A stretch of 64,000 nucleotides of DNA, taken from the NCBI GenBank assembly GCA_025024175.1, contig QCXZ01000137.1:65498911-65562910 (forward strand). Reading direction: 5' to 3'. The DNA comes from Rhyzopertha dominica (lineage: Eukaryota > Arthropoda > Insecta > Coleoptera > Bostrichidae). Below, in pieces: positions 1 to 13,258 of this stretch (the stretch's first letter is position 1; each line of letters starts with the position of its first letter). The notes under the pieces are model-generated. The model saw only the letters and a list, made by a program, of their open reading frames with translations, was not told the DNA's origin and made no database searches. The position numbers were made by a program, and so were the translations under genes.

Positions 1-3000
1 GACAAATTAGGAACTAAATAAATTGTCTTATGAAATAGGAATACAAGTAGTGGTATCATAGAGGTGTCCCGAAAATCGTGCGTTTTCTGACTATTTTTAT
101 TAGGATTTTTGTATACAGGTATGCTGTGGTTTACTAAATATACACTTGCAATATCTTACCGATCTTTTTAATAACACCCTATATTATCTCATTGAGGTCA
201 TTGTCATGTGTGTTCACACGGAACACGAGCAAAGATTTTTAAATTTCGACAATAAAGAGTGCTAATGCAGTTGTGCTGCAATCAGGAACAAATTGGTTTT
301 TGCGCGATCCAATTTCCAAAATGCAGAATTGATCCGACTGCTCACCGGCACAGACTAACGAAACAGAGCCCGCCAGTTACATCATTCGTATCAAAAATAG
401 ATGCATCACATTACAGCGCTCTGCACATTTGATGAGCATCAATCACAACGGTGAATTGCCCATCATCAAACTTTTATCGCGGGTCGGTTAAGTATTATTA
501 ACTAAATTGAGATTGTTTCGCATTTGCACCTCGAAACTAGGTCTCTCAAATTCCATATGTAATGGGCACCAATCAATGTGGAAATTCAAATCAGCCTGAT
601 CCACTTTGCAGTTCTCACATGCCGCGGAGCAAAAGTAGGTAAAGAGCATCGTGTATATACAGTAACAACAAGCTCGGTGCGCAATAAATAACAAGTGCCC
701 GTTGGAAGAACTCCCGACGTAATCGATATTTCTTGTGGAATGCAACGTTTATTAAGGAAATGTAATGTAAGCGTCGACTGTACGCGAGGTGACAACCGTG
801 CGAATGCCTGTACAAACTCCAAACCGCCGCTCAAGTTTGCTGCCGACTACACGTTCAAGCATAATGGAAATCAAACAGGCACGAATTTGCGGCATTCCTG
901 GCATATCGCTCTGACAGCGGGCTGAAAAGGTATCGGAAAGTTCCCCCAACAATAATTAACACTTGTTTTACTGCACTTTTTAGGACCAAGTTCTACCGAG
1001 TTGAGGAAACCAGTCATTTGTTCTCTTGCGGACAGGACGAAAATGTTGAAGAGCCGCGGCTTCTGCACCACTCAGACCTTTTCCAGCCTTGTTACTAGCA
1101 TTTAGTCAATGAGTGCCTCGTGCTAAAAACAATTAAATAATGCAGAATGCCCCAAATAAAAGTATTTCTCTAAAATTTCCGATATAGTCCAAGCTTAGAA
1201 CTTGAAGGTAGACCAAATTCTGTCACCGCTTAAAAAGATAAAGGGATCCTTTTTTGAGAACACTATCAAGATTAAAATGAGAGGAAACAAAAGTGGTTAT
1301 AATAACTCAAATCAATTTAACGAATGTACTGCTTAAAATTTGCGTCTCCAACTTTTCGATACAATATTTTCAAAAGCTTGTCTAATGTTTTGTCACGGTT
1401 CTTTCTCGAAGCACTTAAAGAGATTCAGGTGGCGTAGCATAAATCAAGGACTTTAAGTAGCCTGCACAAAAACAAATCTAGAGAGGCTAAATCGGAAAAC
1501 CTTACTGGGCATTCTATGGGTCCCCTCCGCCCTTCCCATTGCCGAAAAAACGGGCATCTAGGAAACTGAGTGCTCGTATAGAAGAAGGGGGAGACGCTCC
1601 ATCCTGTTGANATAAAAGTTGGTTTCCTTGAAGATNCACGTCTTCTTCCAGTGCTTAATACTCTATCCAGCAAGTACATACATGTAACGTACCTAAATAC
1701 TGCAAAAACTTCCTGTTATCATTACAATATGACATTAAAACGATTCGCTTGGAATTTGGCTCTCCTTAGGGAAAATTGCTCTGCTTCAGCATTTTTTCTA
1801 AACTTGTACAATTTCGAAGATTTTAGAGGGGGTACATTTTTGCTGGGACAGCCTGTATAACAATATGAAAAAAATATTTTGGTTCAATGTAACTTTCTCC
1901 TCACGATTTTCACGAACAATATAATCTAAATCCTAACAGCGTGTTTAGCCATCAATTTGACTTATATGAACGTAACATTAACTATAACATATAATTGATT
2001 GAGTAATACACCTTGACTACATAATTTATTATTAATCTTGCATAAAAATTGATTAGTACATTTCTGGTATAACTGGAAACCCGCGATCTTTGAAAACAAT
2101 TTTAGGCTATAGTACTCAAAAATCAAAACACTTTTTCCATTTTTGAGCGTTAGAATTATAGAAATGCGTTCTATTGGGCCGCTCTAAACATTTCTGCATA
2201 TTATTGTGATGCAGTGCTAAACATGGTACGAAAAGACAACACCGACAGGAACTAACAGCGAGGTGCGAAACAGTCATAAACTGCCACAATAAATAGATGG
2301 ATGTGACCTTAGTCATGTTTACAAAAGAATCGCAAAGTTGTCATTGTCATACTTGTGTCACTTCGAAATATTAGTTACTTTACTAGTGAAAAGCATTATT
2401 AAATTACGAGTGCGAATAATTGCAAACGACGAGGGCGTCAGCCCGAGCTTCATTTGTAAAAAACACGAATCCTTTATTACAAATTTATTACCACGATTCT
2501 GCTATAACTTTAAATTGTGGGATCTGACACGTATGCGTGCGCCGTCCAGCTGCAGTGGAGACGGGGTGGGTCAAGGTGATGATAAGGGGCGCCAAATAGT
2601 TTTGTAGCACACACACACAAATTTTGTTGGAGGAATTTCAAAACTAATAAACACAATTACCTCCAAAACGTAGCCTGCTCTTTCATTCACTGCCCAACAA
2701 TAAAAAAAAATATCGTACAAACAGAATAACAATATATTAAGACTATTAATGCAACAAACGAGAATGAGAACAGAAACTTAATACTAGGTTGTTTACGTAA
2801 ACTCCCTTCACAAAATTTTTGAATACAATAACTAACTAAATTTCGATGTCGCCGTGACGCGACTAATGTCAAGTGGGGGGTACTCACTGGGACCTTCCCA
2901 AAAATTACTTTCAAGTAGCACACACGAGGAACTCCCCTTTCTCCGCCAGCTATCGGCGGCCACTGGATGGATCGGCGACACTCTGCCACGGCCTCTACAC

Positions 3001-6000
3001 AAGCGTCAAACAGCCTCCACGAAAACACCAAAGCAATTTCAAAATCCAATACCAAAAGAAACCCTATAATGTTACATTTAGCTCGATACTACTTATAATT
3101 TTTCCCTTACCTCAGACAAGAGGGTTTCTTGCTAACCGAAATAAATTCCAAATGATAGATAAATTGATCCCTTACGGTAGCAGTTGATCCCAAACAATAC
3201 TACTGGCTACTAACAATCCCAGAATACGATCAACCACCCGTGAGTAGAAGCTGCGGAATCCGCCTCTGCGTTCTTCAATAATTGGAAGAAATTCAGCTTC
3301 CCTCAAAAATTCTATCGTTCAATTATGACATTATTCAAAACAAATTTTTATTTTCTATCTAGGAAACCAAAACATAGATGACACAATGGATATAGGGAAA
3401 CTTGATTATACGCAATTTAGACTACAATACTTATACAAATAAAAAAAATGACCGTAATACCTTGTAATCATAATAATGAGTGGTCTAGAAACGCAAACTC
3501 TACCCTTGGAAATTGCAGAAGCTGCCGCAAATGTCTCTTTACTTTCACCAAATAAGCTGCAAGCTAAGTATGAAAACTTTTATAAACGGTTCATTGACTG
3601 GTGTGCATACAAGAAAATCAAGAATGCAGCAGAAGAAAAAGTACCTACTTAAAATTGGCATTTATTTTATTATCGAAGGCACAAGTGTGGGCTTTCTATC
3701 AATGCTGCGATTACATTCCCAATGAAGAAAAGTATTGATATTTGCAAAAAATATTTAATTGTTTTTTATAAAAGTAATCAGTGGGACACAGGCCAAAGAA
3801 AAGAAGAGGATTTTCGCAANTTTTAACAGGAGGTGGAGAAATTGGAGAAAATAAAGGTATTAAACGTTTTGAATACTTGGTGTATGAAACTAATAGCATA
3901 TTTATGGATGCCCTGGTAATTGGACTTAAANGTGCTTGCAGAGTAGATGAACGAACTAACTAGCAATTAGTAAGAGAGGAAGGATGGGCTAATTCTTACT
4001 TAATACCATATACAAAGAACAAAGTATCCTAATAATTCTTTATTGCCGTCGGAGGTATCCAAGGAATGAACATGGTTGAAGTACCTCATTCAAAAATATA
4101 TTGCGCTTCGTCCTAATTTAGTCATGCTGTTCCTGATAGATTTTTCGTCTGTTACAGAGATGATAATTGCATAAAGCTTTTCGTTGGTATAAACACATTT
4201 CGTGCAACGCCAAAGAAGATGCCCAACTGCCTTAATTTGCTAAAATGCTCAAAAATATACAGAGCATTATTTTCAAAGATCGTTCTCTTCACTCTTAGCA
4301 AGTACCGGAGTACAATAAAACGCCCTGTGGTTGGCGATCGAATGGTGTATGGGAAGGTTACTTTGATAATTTACTTGAAACCAAGATAGGAGATTTTCCA
4401 TTACACCACTAGTATTGTTACTGTTACAGTAACAATAACTAATAATATAAGATGGACAATTAATGATCGTATGACTTTACTAGTAGATTTTAAAAATTCT
4501 TTTATATTCATTAAACTGTTTTTTTAGCGGCACAACTAAAACGTAACTGGCACATTCTTAATCTTTTCTCCAATTACTATAACGTCAAAGCTTCTTTGAC
4601 AGGATCAGGAAATTCCTGATCAACAGGCCCCCGTAAAACACCCGCTTTACTAATTTCATGTCACCCTCTTTAAGGTAGATTAATGGTAGTGACGATGTAT
4701 CACCCCTTTTATGAGCAAGGAATGATCGTAGTTCTAAAATAAAACTTCGCAACCATTGCACTTATATAGATACTACATTAATACTTTGAAGTGNATAGCT
4801 TACCTCCTCNGCAGCGAATTCGTAACTCCTATTTGCAAAAGACAGAAGTAAACTTGTAGTTTTGAATGTTGCTACTGTCAAATTATTGACTTGTAGCTAC
4901 ATAAACGGATATTGGAATTCTAATTAGATCATTTCTAGTATAATAACCGTGCTATATTGGATTGAGACTCACCGACTCCATCAAGTCCTATATAGATTCA
5001 ACCAAAGCAATATGCTTTTGAAGGTATTGAATCCATAAATATCAAGGTTATACAAAATAACAATAAGCTGTGTTGACATTCGTTCAAATTTTTCGCCTCG
5101 CCATGGAGTCGTCATTTACCCAGCTATGTTGCACTTGACCAATACTTTAAACATTTTAATGCTATGAGATGATACCTATTCCTAGGTTAACAAAAAATAT
5201 TATAAGACCTTGATAACCTATCTGACTTCTGGTGAAGAATAACAATAAGATAAAATCGGAATTACATATCCTGGTGATGACCCAAGAGGCGAAATCATTT
5301 TAGACACGCGGGATGAACCTGACGTCGCTCTTAGCACACTTCAACAGCTAGCCGGAATTTAGCATCGATATCAATCACACTCCTTCACCATCTGAATGTG
5401 GGCGATCAATTCTGCACATCCGGACGTCTTAGCATGATCCAGTGCATTCACCGGCTGCACCTTGCATCAACCACCATCAATCCATCGCGGCATTATGCCC
5501 GACCACTTGACAGAATGATTAGAACACCAGCATTACATAATACGTGGCCGAGGCACGCAGAGTCATGGTGTGATACAGCACAGAGTCGAGGAATTCTGTC
5601 CACTCCTGCTGCTACGTGTGAATGGCGTAAATCGTGGTTCCATAAATTTCGCGGATGCTTGTAACTATGGAAGCGCAAGTATGTGCCGGATGCTGGGCTA
5701 TTACAAAACGGCACGTTAATGTGGTTGCGTTTGTAAACGTTACCAGCGAATGCCTTCAACACGATTTCCTTGTCTATGAAGACGTCATCCTTCAGATGGC
5801 AGCCGGAATTAATTACTGTTATCGTAAAGCAGAGCAACTGAGGGAATGCAGGCTTTATTCCAATGGATTTATCCTGCAGGAATTCCAGCTCACTTTGTAA
5901 CAGTCAATTCGTGCATTCCCAGGAAGGACGTAGATGTAAGCAAGAAATTTAAGAGAGAGAGATGAAATCATCATCTGGGGAATGTAAGCGTACACGGAGT

Positions 6001-8473
6001 TCCATGGAAATGTTGATACCAAGAGCTACTGTATACAGAATGGACATAAAGTACAACGAACACTCGATATGATGAACGCCAATATTTAGGATTAAACACA
6101 AATCGACGAAAGCGACCTTTATTGCAAACTTCTGTCGAACGAAACATACGTCGCATCGTTTGAGATAACTGATCCATGTAGAAAAACGTAAAAACAAAGA
6201 CTGATATTCTTGAGTTGTACTAATGCAAACGGCTTACATAAATTAAGCCGTAATAGGCAGCGCCAAAATCCCAAAACATTTAAGAATTTTAAAATTGATT
6301 TGATGGATGTTTATTCCCCAGCATACTGTGAAGTTTTATATTATTATTTTACATATAATAGCTTCTTTAAAACGTCAAAATTTACCAAGCCATCCATCAA
6401 ATGGAACTTCGAAAAGATAATGATTGAACTATTTCTGTTCTTATGTTAGAGCAAATTTCCACTTACAACTATAATATCCAAAAATTCTGAAGAAATTGGC
6501 TTTAAGTGACGCGATTTTAATTATAAAGTGAGTATGGGGCTCACTACAAGAAAAGGAAATAAAAACATGTTGGCATAACATATACTGTGATAGAACCGAT
6601 GACGAAATCATATGAGTACCGTTAAATGTTTTGAAAGACGATGGATGGATGATTGAATAAAGCTATATATTCTGAATTTACTTATTGAAATCGTTCAAAC
6701 CAAATATTTCGTGCACAACTAATGACATTGATTTACAAATGACGAATTATTTAGTTTTACTGATCCAGCCCCAACCTGCTGCGGCAGAACAGAACTTTAG
6801 TTGAAGACCTTGTCAAAATAAAATTTTGCATTTATTCAGTGTTCACTATGTATGTACCTGTTTCAGCATAATAAAGTATTATTGTTTGGTATTAACCCAT
6901 GTCTATATCCGCATAGGGACAGCGGGCTACTGGTAGCCTGCTAAACCTAAAATATCAATGAATGTATGTATATCCCAGAACCTGTAAAAAGTCTATTCAT
7001 GCTGCTAGGGGATCTCAACTGTTACAGAATAACATTGTTTATATTTAACATAATAAAAATTTTTTAATAAAATTTATTAGTATAGAAGAGGATATTATTT
7101 TGAGGCGAGAAAACCCTGGAAGAATTTCTGTTATAGTCTTCGTTATCTGATACAAAATCTTCATAGAAATTAAAAATCACAAATATACCATTAGTAAAGT
7201 TCAAGGCAAATGTCGTAGGGCTTCTGCTCTTTGGTCAAAAACTTTAGGACCTTAAATATACAAATAAATATAGTCGTCTTACAAAATCCAAAAATCTTGT
7301 CTTAATGTCCTGAAAACAAATTATCTAGCTTTTTATTGATATGCCCTAGGCAAATGATTTTTTAAAAGTTTATCGTGTCCATACAAGCCCACAAATTTAA
7401 TGTTATCATCAATTCAGGTCATTCCTGAAAAACACCAAGTGCCCCCGTTCATTTCAGTGTCTACTGTCTACGCCTAAAGCCGGAGCCCTTTACCAACCCA
7501 ATTTATAACAGCATTCAATACAAACTGAAGTTCTGTTAACAGAGAGCAGAGGACCATAAACCTTTCACCCTGCGGAACACGTTAGCCCCCAAGATTTTTG
7601 TAGGTGTAATAGTTCATACATTGATATAAATGTATTGCAGAGTGTGAGCATTTTAGAAGTCGCGGATCACTAACTGAATTATGGTTGACAAAAGAGTGCC
7701 TTGCAGAATACAGTTTGCGGATATCTGACAAAATTTTGAAACAAATCGAGCCGTCATACGTTGTGTAAGGAGAGTTTAATGTTAGAAGCAAAATTATGAT
7801 GTTACTGTTTGTGTGTGAATAGTCTGCATTCTTTTGCATTTTCGCATCATTTAGTAGGCACTACAAACCGAAATTACATTTAGATTTCTCTATCATCATA
7901 ATGAGAACATTTAGGGTCCCACCGAATTTCGATTTTCTAATACAACGTGTAAATTGTAATGTTCTATACTCGCAATTATTTCAGTTTAAGTTTTTCAACA
8001 ATAAATTGTAACTAAACGTAATTTGGGTTTCTATTATTTGCCGAGTAAAGCGATGCGTTTGACTACTCAAACTTACACAGCAACACTTTAAAATACTCCT
8101 CTCTAACTACAATTTTCAATCGAACACCTGCCCACGGTATGATAACTTTGTTTGTTTGGACCCAGGACTTTGACGTAAGTGGCCAAAATCTGCGCCACAC
8201 AAATGCAGCATGTTGGTAGCCCTTCAACTAAATATTATACAAAAGGTAGCCCGTGGTAATCAAAAGTTTGGTCACTCCAGCATACAAGAATTACATTCAC
8301 TAACATACATTTCAATAAAGTGAACAAACATGATTTAAATTAACAATGCAGTAGATAAATTGACTGCTTTTTTTGAACGCATACTATTAAATCTATCCAA
8401 AGAGAATAAACAGAATAAGTACTTTGATTAAGTCTTCAAAATTATGATCATTTTTTGCAGACTATAGTTGAAA
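1..8473. other. No gene recognised
   Basis: AT-rich sequence with many short frames on both strands and no recognised domain. Patches with more balanced composition occur at 580-930, 2830-3070 and 5270-5900. The last has overlapping open frames on both strands (up to 114 codons, minus, 5493-5837) but no recognisable protein. The end of a transposon-like sequence may be marked by GGGACAGCCTGTATAA at 1845-1860, resembling termini of insect Tc1/mariner-type elements. Single ambiguous bases occur at 1611, 1636, 3820, 3931, 4794 and 4810. I searched here without success for the last Atg16 exon. Confidence 0.5.
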
Positions 8474-8647
8474 CGATTGTACTTTTCTCTCCGTACATTT
8501 TGCAGCATTCAGGATTTTTTGCATGTATTTTTTCTCGCATTCAGCGCTTTAGATCTTCCGGAATCTTCAGGCTTGAGAATGTGGACTTTTGTTTGTAAGT
8601 AACCCCGAAGAAGAAATCCAGTGATGTTAAATCCGAGTACCGTACCG
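8474..8647 (-). pseudogene. DDE transposase C-terminal relic
   Basis: The minus strand reads RYSDLTSLDFFFGVTYKQKS, then FSSLKIPEDLKR and a stop, then MREKIHAKNPECCKM. This corresponds to the third catalytic segment (R-S-P-D-L-T-x-x-D-F-F-L-W-G) and the following helix with E-x-L-K-x-R-I of IS630/Tc1-type transposases. The first two catalytic segments were not found upstream (8650-9250). It is one of several such scraps in the window. Confidence 0.6.
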
Positions 8648-11244
8648 GGTATTCAATTAACTCTCATCATCCTATTCAGCGGTTTAGCATATCTCATTCT
8701 AGTGACTTATCACATTTCTAGTGCAACGCGGAGGTCCGCCGTCCGGAGATTTGGCACACCGGGATTTTAGGATATAAAATGGATAATACAGATATTAATT
8801 AATTTTGTAGGAGGTGCAAGTAAATATCACAGTTCAAGTTTTCCTCGAAAATATCCTCTCACCCATTATACTCCACCGCATACGTTAACTTTTCTTAGAT
8901 ATTGAGTATGCGTTTCCATCGTCCAGTGTTGATGTGCTCCTGGTCAGTACCGGTAGCTTTGTCTACTGACAGTTCCGCTCAACTGAAAAGTGAACTCATA
9001 GAAAAACAGTAGGTACTGATACAATCCAAAATCCCATGCTACAATGCTCTTGTACAAAAAATTATCAATAACACACGAATCTCTGATCTTAGTGGATGGT
9101 TCCATTCTTGACTGACCGGTTGAAGAGTTCGGACGCAATAATTACTTTAGTGAGAAGGTTCTTAGCTTCGATACGGCACTGCCGGATAAATAACAGTCAG
9201 AATCATTTCAAGCAATATCGGTTTGCTTTAATGGTAAGTCAGTAAATTAACCAGATTCAAAACATTGATTCGTACATAATTTTAAAGGCAATAGAAGTTC
9301 CGTTATCCCAGGAATATTAATAACATCGTGTGGCAAATAAAGTGAATCCAACCCGTATCAGTTGTCTAATTTGGAAGCACGGAACAGTACCTATATTATC
9401 TATAAGTGAGGAATATGGTCGCAGATCTGCATTCATCTCGCAGGATCATCTTCACTCACTTTATGAATGAGCCGAACCTTATACGGGCGATGTCTTTGAC
9501 ATCTAGGAATGTTTGAAACCGACCGGTGAGATATATAGTGTTGCTGTCCAAATGCACGATAAATAACATGATGATTTTCTTAGATACATCTTTAGACACT
9601 TTATCACCTTAGCTCGCCTCGATTTTTGCTAATCTTCTACGGTGCCATGCTCCCTAAATTTCTAATCAATTTTGCTGTCCATAGACTGGTTGATGTGCTC
9701 CTGAAGGATGATTACTTCGACGCCTAAGATTGTCTAAAATTCAGAGCGCGTTGCTGTTTAGGTGCACGAGAGCTTGCTTCCAAGCTAATTAATTGATCTA
9801 AAGTATTCCACAATTAATGTGGGTACCTTCAGCATACCTTCAACGTATTAACGATGAGACATGAGAATGAACTTACAGCGATAGTTTTCTTCGAGGATTT
9901 GCAACTACCATGTATTAGTATATCCTACAATCAATGACACGGCCCATCAAGCTAGATCCAATAAGCCACCATTATTTACTTAAGGTATTGCAGTAGTCGT
10001 CTCTGATAGGACCAATCAACGCATAGTTACAGCGATGGGCAGCCTGCTCCTCTAGCCTAGAGCCCCTTGAAGACGATCGTTTATGGCAAGTGCCACGTCG
10101 ATAAAATCAGCAATCCATGTTAGAAGCTGTCATTTACGAATGAAAACTCATTTAAGTAATAAATATCATTAGTTCCGCAGTCAGGAGGTACCAATTATCT
10201 GTACGCAGCGAGACGATAATCAATCTGCACGTAGATTACACGCATCCGTGACTTTGTTTGGATTTACCATCGGCATGTAATACTTCATCGGGAGGAATCT
10301 CAAGTACGGAACAAAGAATTTAGGGCCAGGGGGTGAAATTTTATGAAGTCAGGTATTATATGTCTTACATTAACTGGTGAAGCCCCCTTGAAATGTTACC
10401 AGTAGACGGTCACTGGTGTCGCACTCATTACTAAAAGGGAAATTTTCGGCAATACGAAACGGCATCTACAAAATTCTAGACGTAAATTGGGCATTTAATG
10501 TAACGATAGCAAATGTACATACTCTAAACGGAGAAGTAGTGTAAAAGGTTCATACCTATAGCAGCTAAATAAAAAGTTACAGGCAAATTCCGGTTTATAT
10601 TTATTTGAACTTTCTCACTTCCTGATTTAATATATTTTGCATAGGCCACGAAATATTTCCTAGTAAAACAAAATTCATGATATCGTTTATTTCATACATG
10701 AAAAATCACAGGCATGTAGGTGAGTCACAAGTAGTGTCTGGTGTTTCGCAGGTATCTGTTTAAGGGCCGGTAACATTTTTATTTTAAGTCAATGATCTGA
10801 TATGCAGCCATGGTAATTAACTTCTTTAGCCTCTCTACGAATGATCTAAGTTTGGCCCTTCACGGTATGTGTCCAGATGCTGGCACCTCAAAGGTCAAAG
10901 ATAACTATAGAATACTTCTCATATCAGTTAATACTAACAGTTTCTTGGTGTTACCTATTGGCCTATGACGTAGAGTGATTATGTCACTGCATTCACTACA
11001 TAGTTCCACCGCATCTAGCAGTATGATATAAAATTTTACTTTTGTAAAAAAGGTCTGCGGTATACAGTATTCACATGCCTTATTGTTTTCCGAGTAGATA
11101 TCATTGGAAGTATTATGCATCAATTTATGAATTTTAGCAGTAACAATTTTTACAGATACTGTCGTAAAAATATATATTGTAATGAATATTAAATCACTGG
11201 AAAATTCCGGTTTTGCAGCAACAAGCTCAAAAACTAACACAAAT
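8648..11244. other. No gene recognised
   Basis: The first 600 bases may be the remaining, unrecognisable part of the DDE transposase relic ending at 8647. The rest shows no domain. A 111-codon minus-strand frame at 10905-11240 is AT-biased and unsupported. Confidence 0.4.
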
Positions 11245-11431
11245 AAGCACCGATAGATTGTTGCAATACAGTTAACATGAAGCTAGCTCAACCAGAAACG
11301 AAATCTGATCAGTTTGCAGTATTTCTCGCTACGGCCGTATTGTTTCAGCAATGTTAAGTGCGAGCTATTGAAATTATCAGAAGGCATTCAATGCATGTCA
11401 CTGAAACGTAATTGTAAATTAAATAATATAT
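11245..11431. repeat. 187-bp block, source copy of a dispersed direct duplication
   Basis: These 187 bases recur at 13014-13200 in the same orientation with no difference that I can see by eye. The block begins AAGCACCGATAGATTG and ends AAATAATATAT. This copy lies between the Atg16 donor at 11723 and the window start, outside the recognised exons. Confidence 0.88.
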
Positions 11432-11722
11432 GTTATTATCGATATAAAATATGCGGTATGTGCTACTTTAATGTATAAAGCAATTTTATAACTGCAAAAT
11501 TTTGTAAAATTTCAACTTTGACATTATATCTTGAATACCATAAACTTTTTCCAGGTAGCAAATATATCTAATTTGTAATACACAGAAAATACCTTTTACA
11601 CATAAATACAATTATGGGACTCTGTTTTATAATGATATATATACATTGAATGCTCTCTTGCATAACAACTACAAATCCATGCACTATTACATTNAGTACA
11701 AAATAACTACAGGTAAACTTAC

Positions 11723-11872
11723 AGATTATGTTCTTTCAACATTCCTTCGACTTTCGCTGAATGAACACCCCATATGAAAACATTGCCGTCAGAGGATCCT
11801 ACCGCCACGTATTTTCCATCTGGACTGAAGGTAGCACGTGACCAATCGCAGCCAACTTTGAAGCCGTCGTAA
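11723..11872 (-). CDS. Atg16: Atg16 WD40-domain exon (late blade)
   Basis: The exon encodes YDGFKVGCDWSRATFSPDG, then KYVAVGSSDGNVFIWGVHS and a tail ending KVEGMLKEHN. This corresponds to the ATG16L1 segment GFKCGSDWTRVVFSPDG and the blade that follows it. The acceptor is TTGTTCAG|TT and the donor AATCT|GTAAGT. Length is 150 nt: one base completing Ser, 49 codons, and two bases (CT) carried to a further exon. In vertebrate ATG16L1 about 30 more residues complete the last blade. I could not find that final exon in 1-11700, so it is either highly diverged, outside the window, or lost. Confidence 0.94.
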
Positions 11873-12966
11873 CTGAACAAAGAGCAATTTTTTGAGTTAA
11901 CACAGTAATGCAAGTACAGAATGAGTTCCTAACGGAACTGAATGTCTCGCAATATTTTGGAATAACTGACAGTTTCAAGAAAAGCATCTCGATGAATATA
12001 AATAAAATTACACTAGTAATTCTCGAAAACAACTAGAAAATTGCGACGGCTGTTCTAGTGTGGTTCAGCTAACGTACTATATACTAGTATCTGGAAAAAC
12101 TCCTATTTTTACCATTCTGAAAGCCCTAGAAAAAGAACAATTGGTCTTATGCTATGTAACTTATTATACGTTGAAAATATGATACAAGCTTCGAAGTTCG
12201 ATACGAATTAAAAAGAAATGTTTGCGACATTCTGATAAAAATTGTTAGATGGGGCTTCAGTTTGTGGCACAGCAACAACAATGTATCACAGCAGAACGGT
12301 TCCCTCTTAGGTAGTGAATTATGCTTATAACATCTTATAGGCACATACAAAAACATTCCTTGAAGAAAAGCTTTAAACAGTTTTGTATCAGTTATCGAGC
12401 TACTTAATGCAAATGCGACTATCGATAAAGAGGATTAGAATTTAAAATTGATGTTTGTGAACGATGATATCCATCGCCCCGTAATTTATAAGCTCGACGA
12501 AGTTAGAATTAAGACTGGTGTCCACAGTAGGCAAGTCAATATAAGACAATTGATGATTTGAATTCCTTGTATTTATCAATGCCTCAGTTGCTGAGGACCT
12601 AACATCGGACTATTCAGTTAGTTAATTCTGTACAGCCAGGTAACATGTTCGAAGCATTGTTGCATAAAGTTCATGTAAAATTGCACATTTTAACTTACCT
12701 TTCTGCTACTATGTACTATTCCACATAATTTTACAGACCTTGCATCCGCAATCAGCTGAATTTGTACCCGAACTTGATGTAAGGTTCCTAATGAAGTATA
12801 TAGTGCAATATCGCTTGTAGATGACAAGGTCTCAATATAAATTTATTTTATTGTGATCGATTTAACAAAGTATCGATAGCGAAGATAATGTGATCATTAG
12901 TTAAACTGTGCAATTAGATGCTGTTGTACAGACCATATCTAATCAGACATCATTTTCATCCTTAAG

Positions 12967-13258
12967 TAGGTATTTGAAATAATTCGCTGCCGTATTCTTC
13001 TCAAGCAGATTAAAAGCACCGATAGATTGTTGCAATACAGTTAACATGAAGCTAGCTCAACCAGAAACGAAATCTGATCAGTTTGCAGTATTTCTCGCTA
13101 CGGCCGTATTGTTTCAGCAATGTTAAGTGCGAGCTATTGAAATTATCAGAAGGCATTCAATGCATGTCACTGAAACGTAATTGTAAATTAAATAATATAT
13201 AATATATATAGGTATTTGAAATAATTCGCTGCCGTATTCTTCTCAAGCAGATTAAAAG
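12967..13258. repeat. 50-bp direct repeats bracketing the inserted 187-bp block
   Basis: The outer 50-mers at 12967-13016 and 13209-13258 are identical. Their sequence is unrelated to the block they enclose. At 50 bp they are far longer than any normal transposon target duplication, pointing to template switching or assembly error. Confidence 0.85.
13014..13200. repeat. 187-bp block, second copy, flanked by a 50-bp direct repeat
   Basis: This is the second copy of the block at 11245-11431. It is flanked by an exact 50-bp direct repeat (12967-13016 and 13209-13258, starting TAGGTATTTGAAATAATTCG) plus about eight bases of AT filler on the right. The structure looks like an insertion of locally copied DNA with duplication of the target, inside the Atg16 intron. 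Confidence 0.88.

Noticed and set aside
2687..3069. 122-codon minus-strand frame and two plus-strand frames
   Set aside because: The frames shadow one another; the C-terminal half is low-complexity AT-derived, and no motif is present.
5398..5900. Overlapping open frames on both strands, up to 114 codons
   Set aside because: Protein-like in neither strand with any family I know; the patch's balanced composition makes chance frames longer.
9400..9800. Repeated short motifs (GATGTGCTCCTG, TGCACGA) suggesting another transposon
   Set aside because: Too short and irregular to define an element or a reading frame.
11799..12032. 77-codon minus-strand frame
   Set aside because: Shadow frame of the Atg16 exon extending into the intron.
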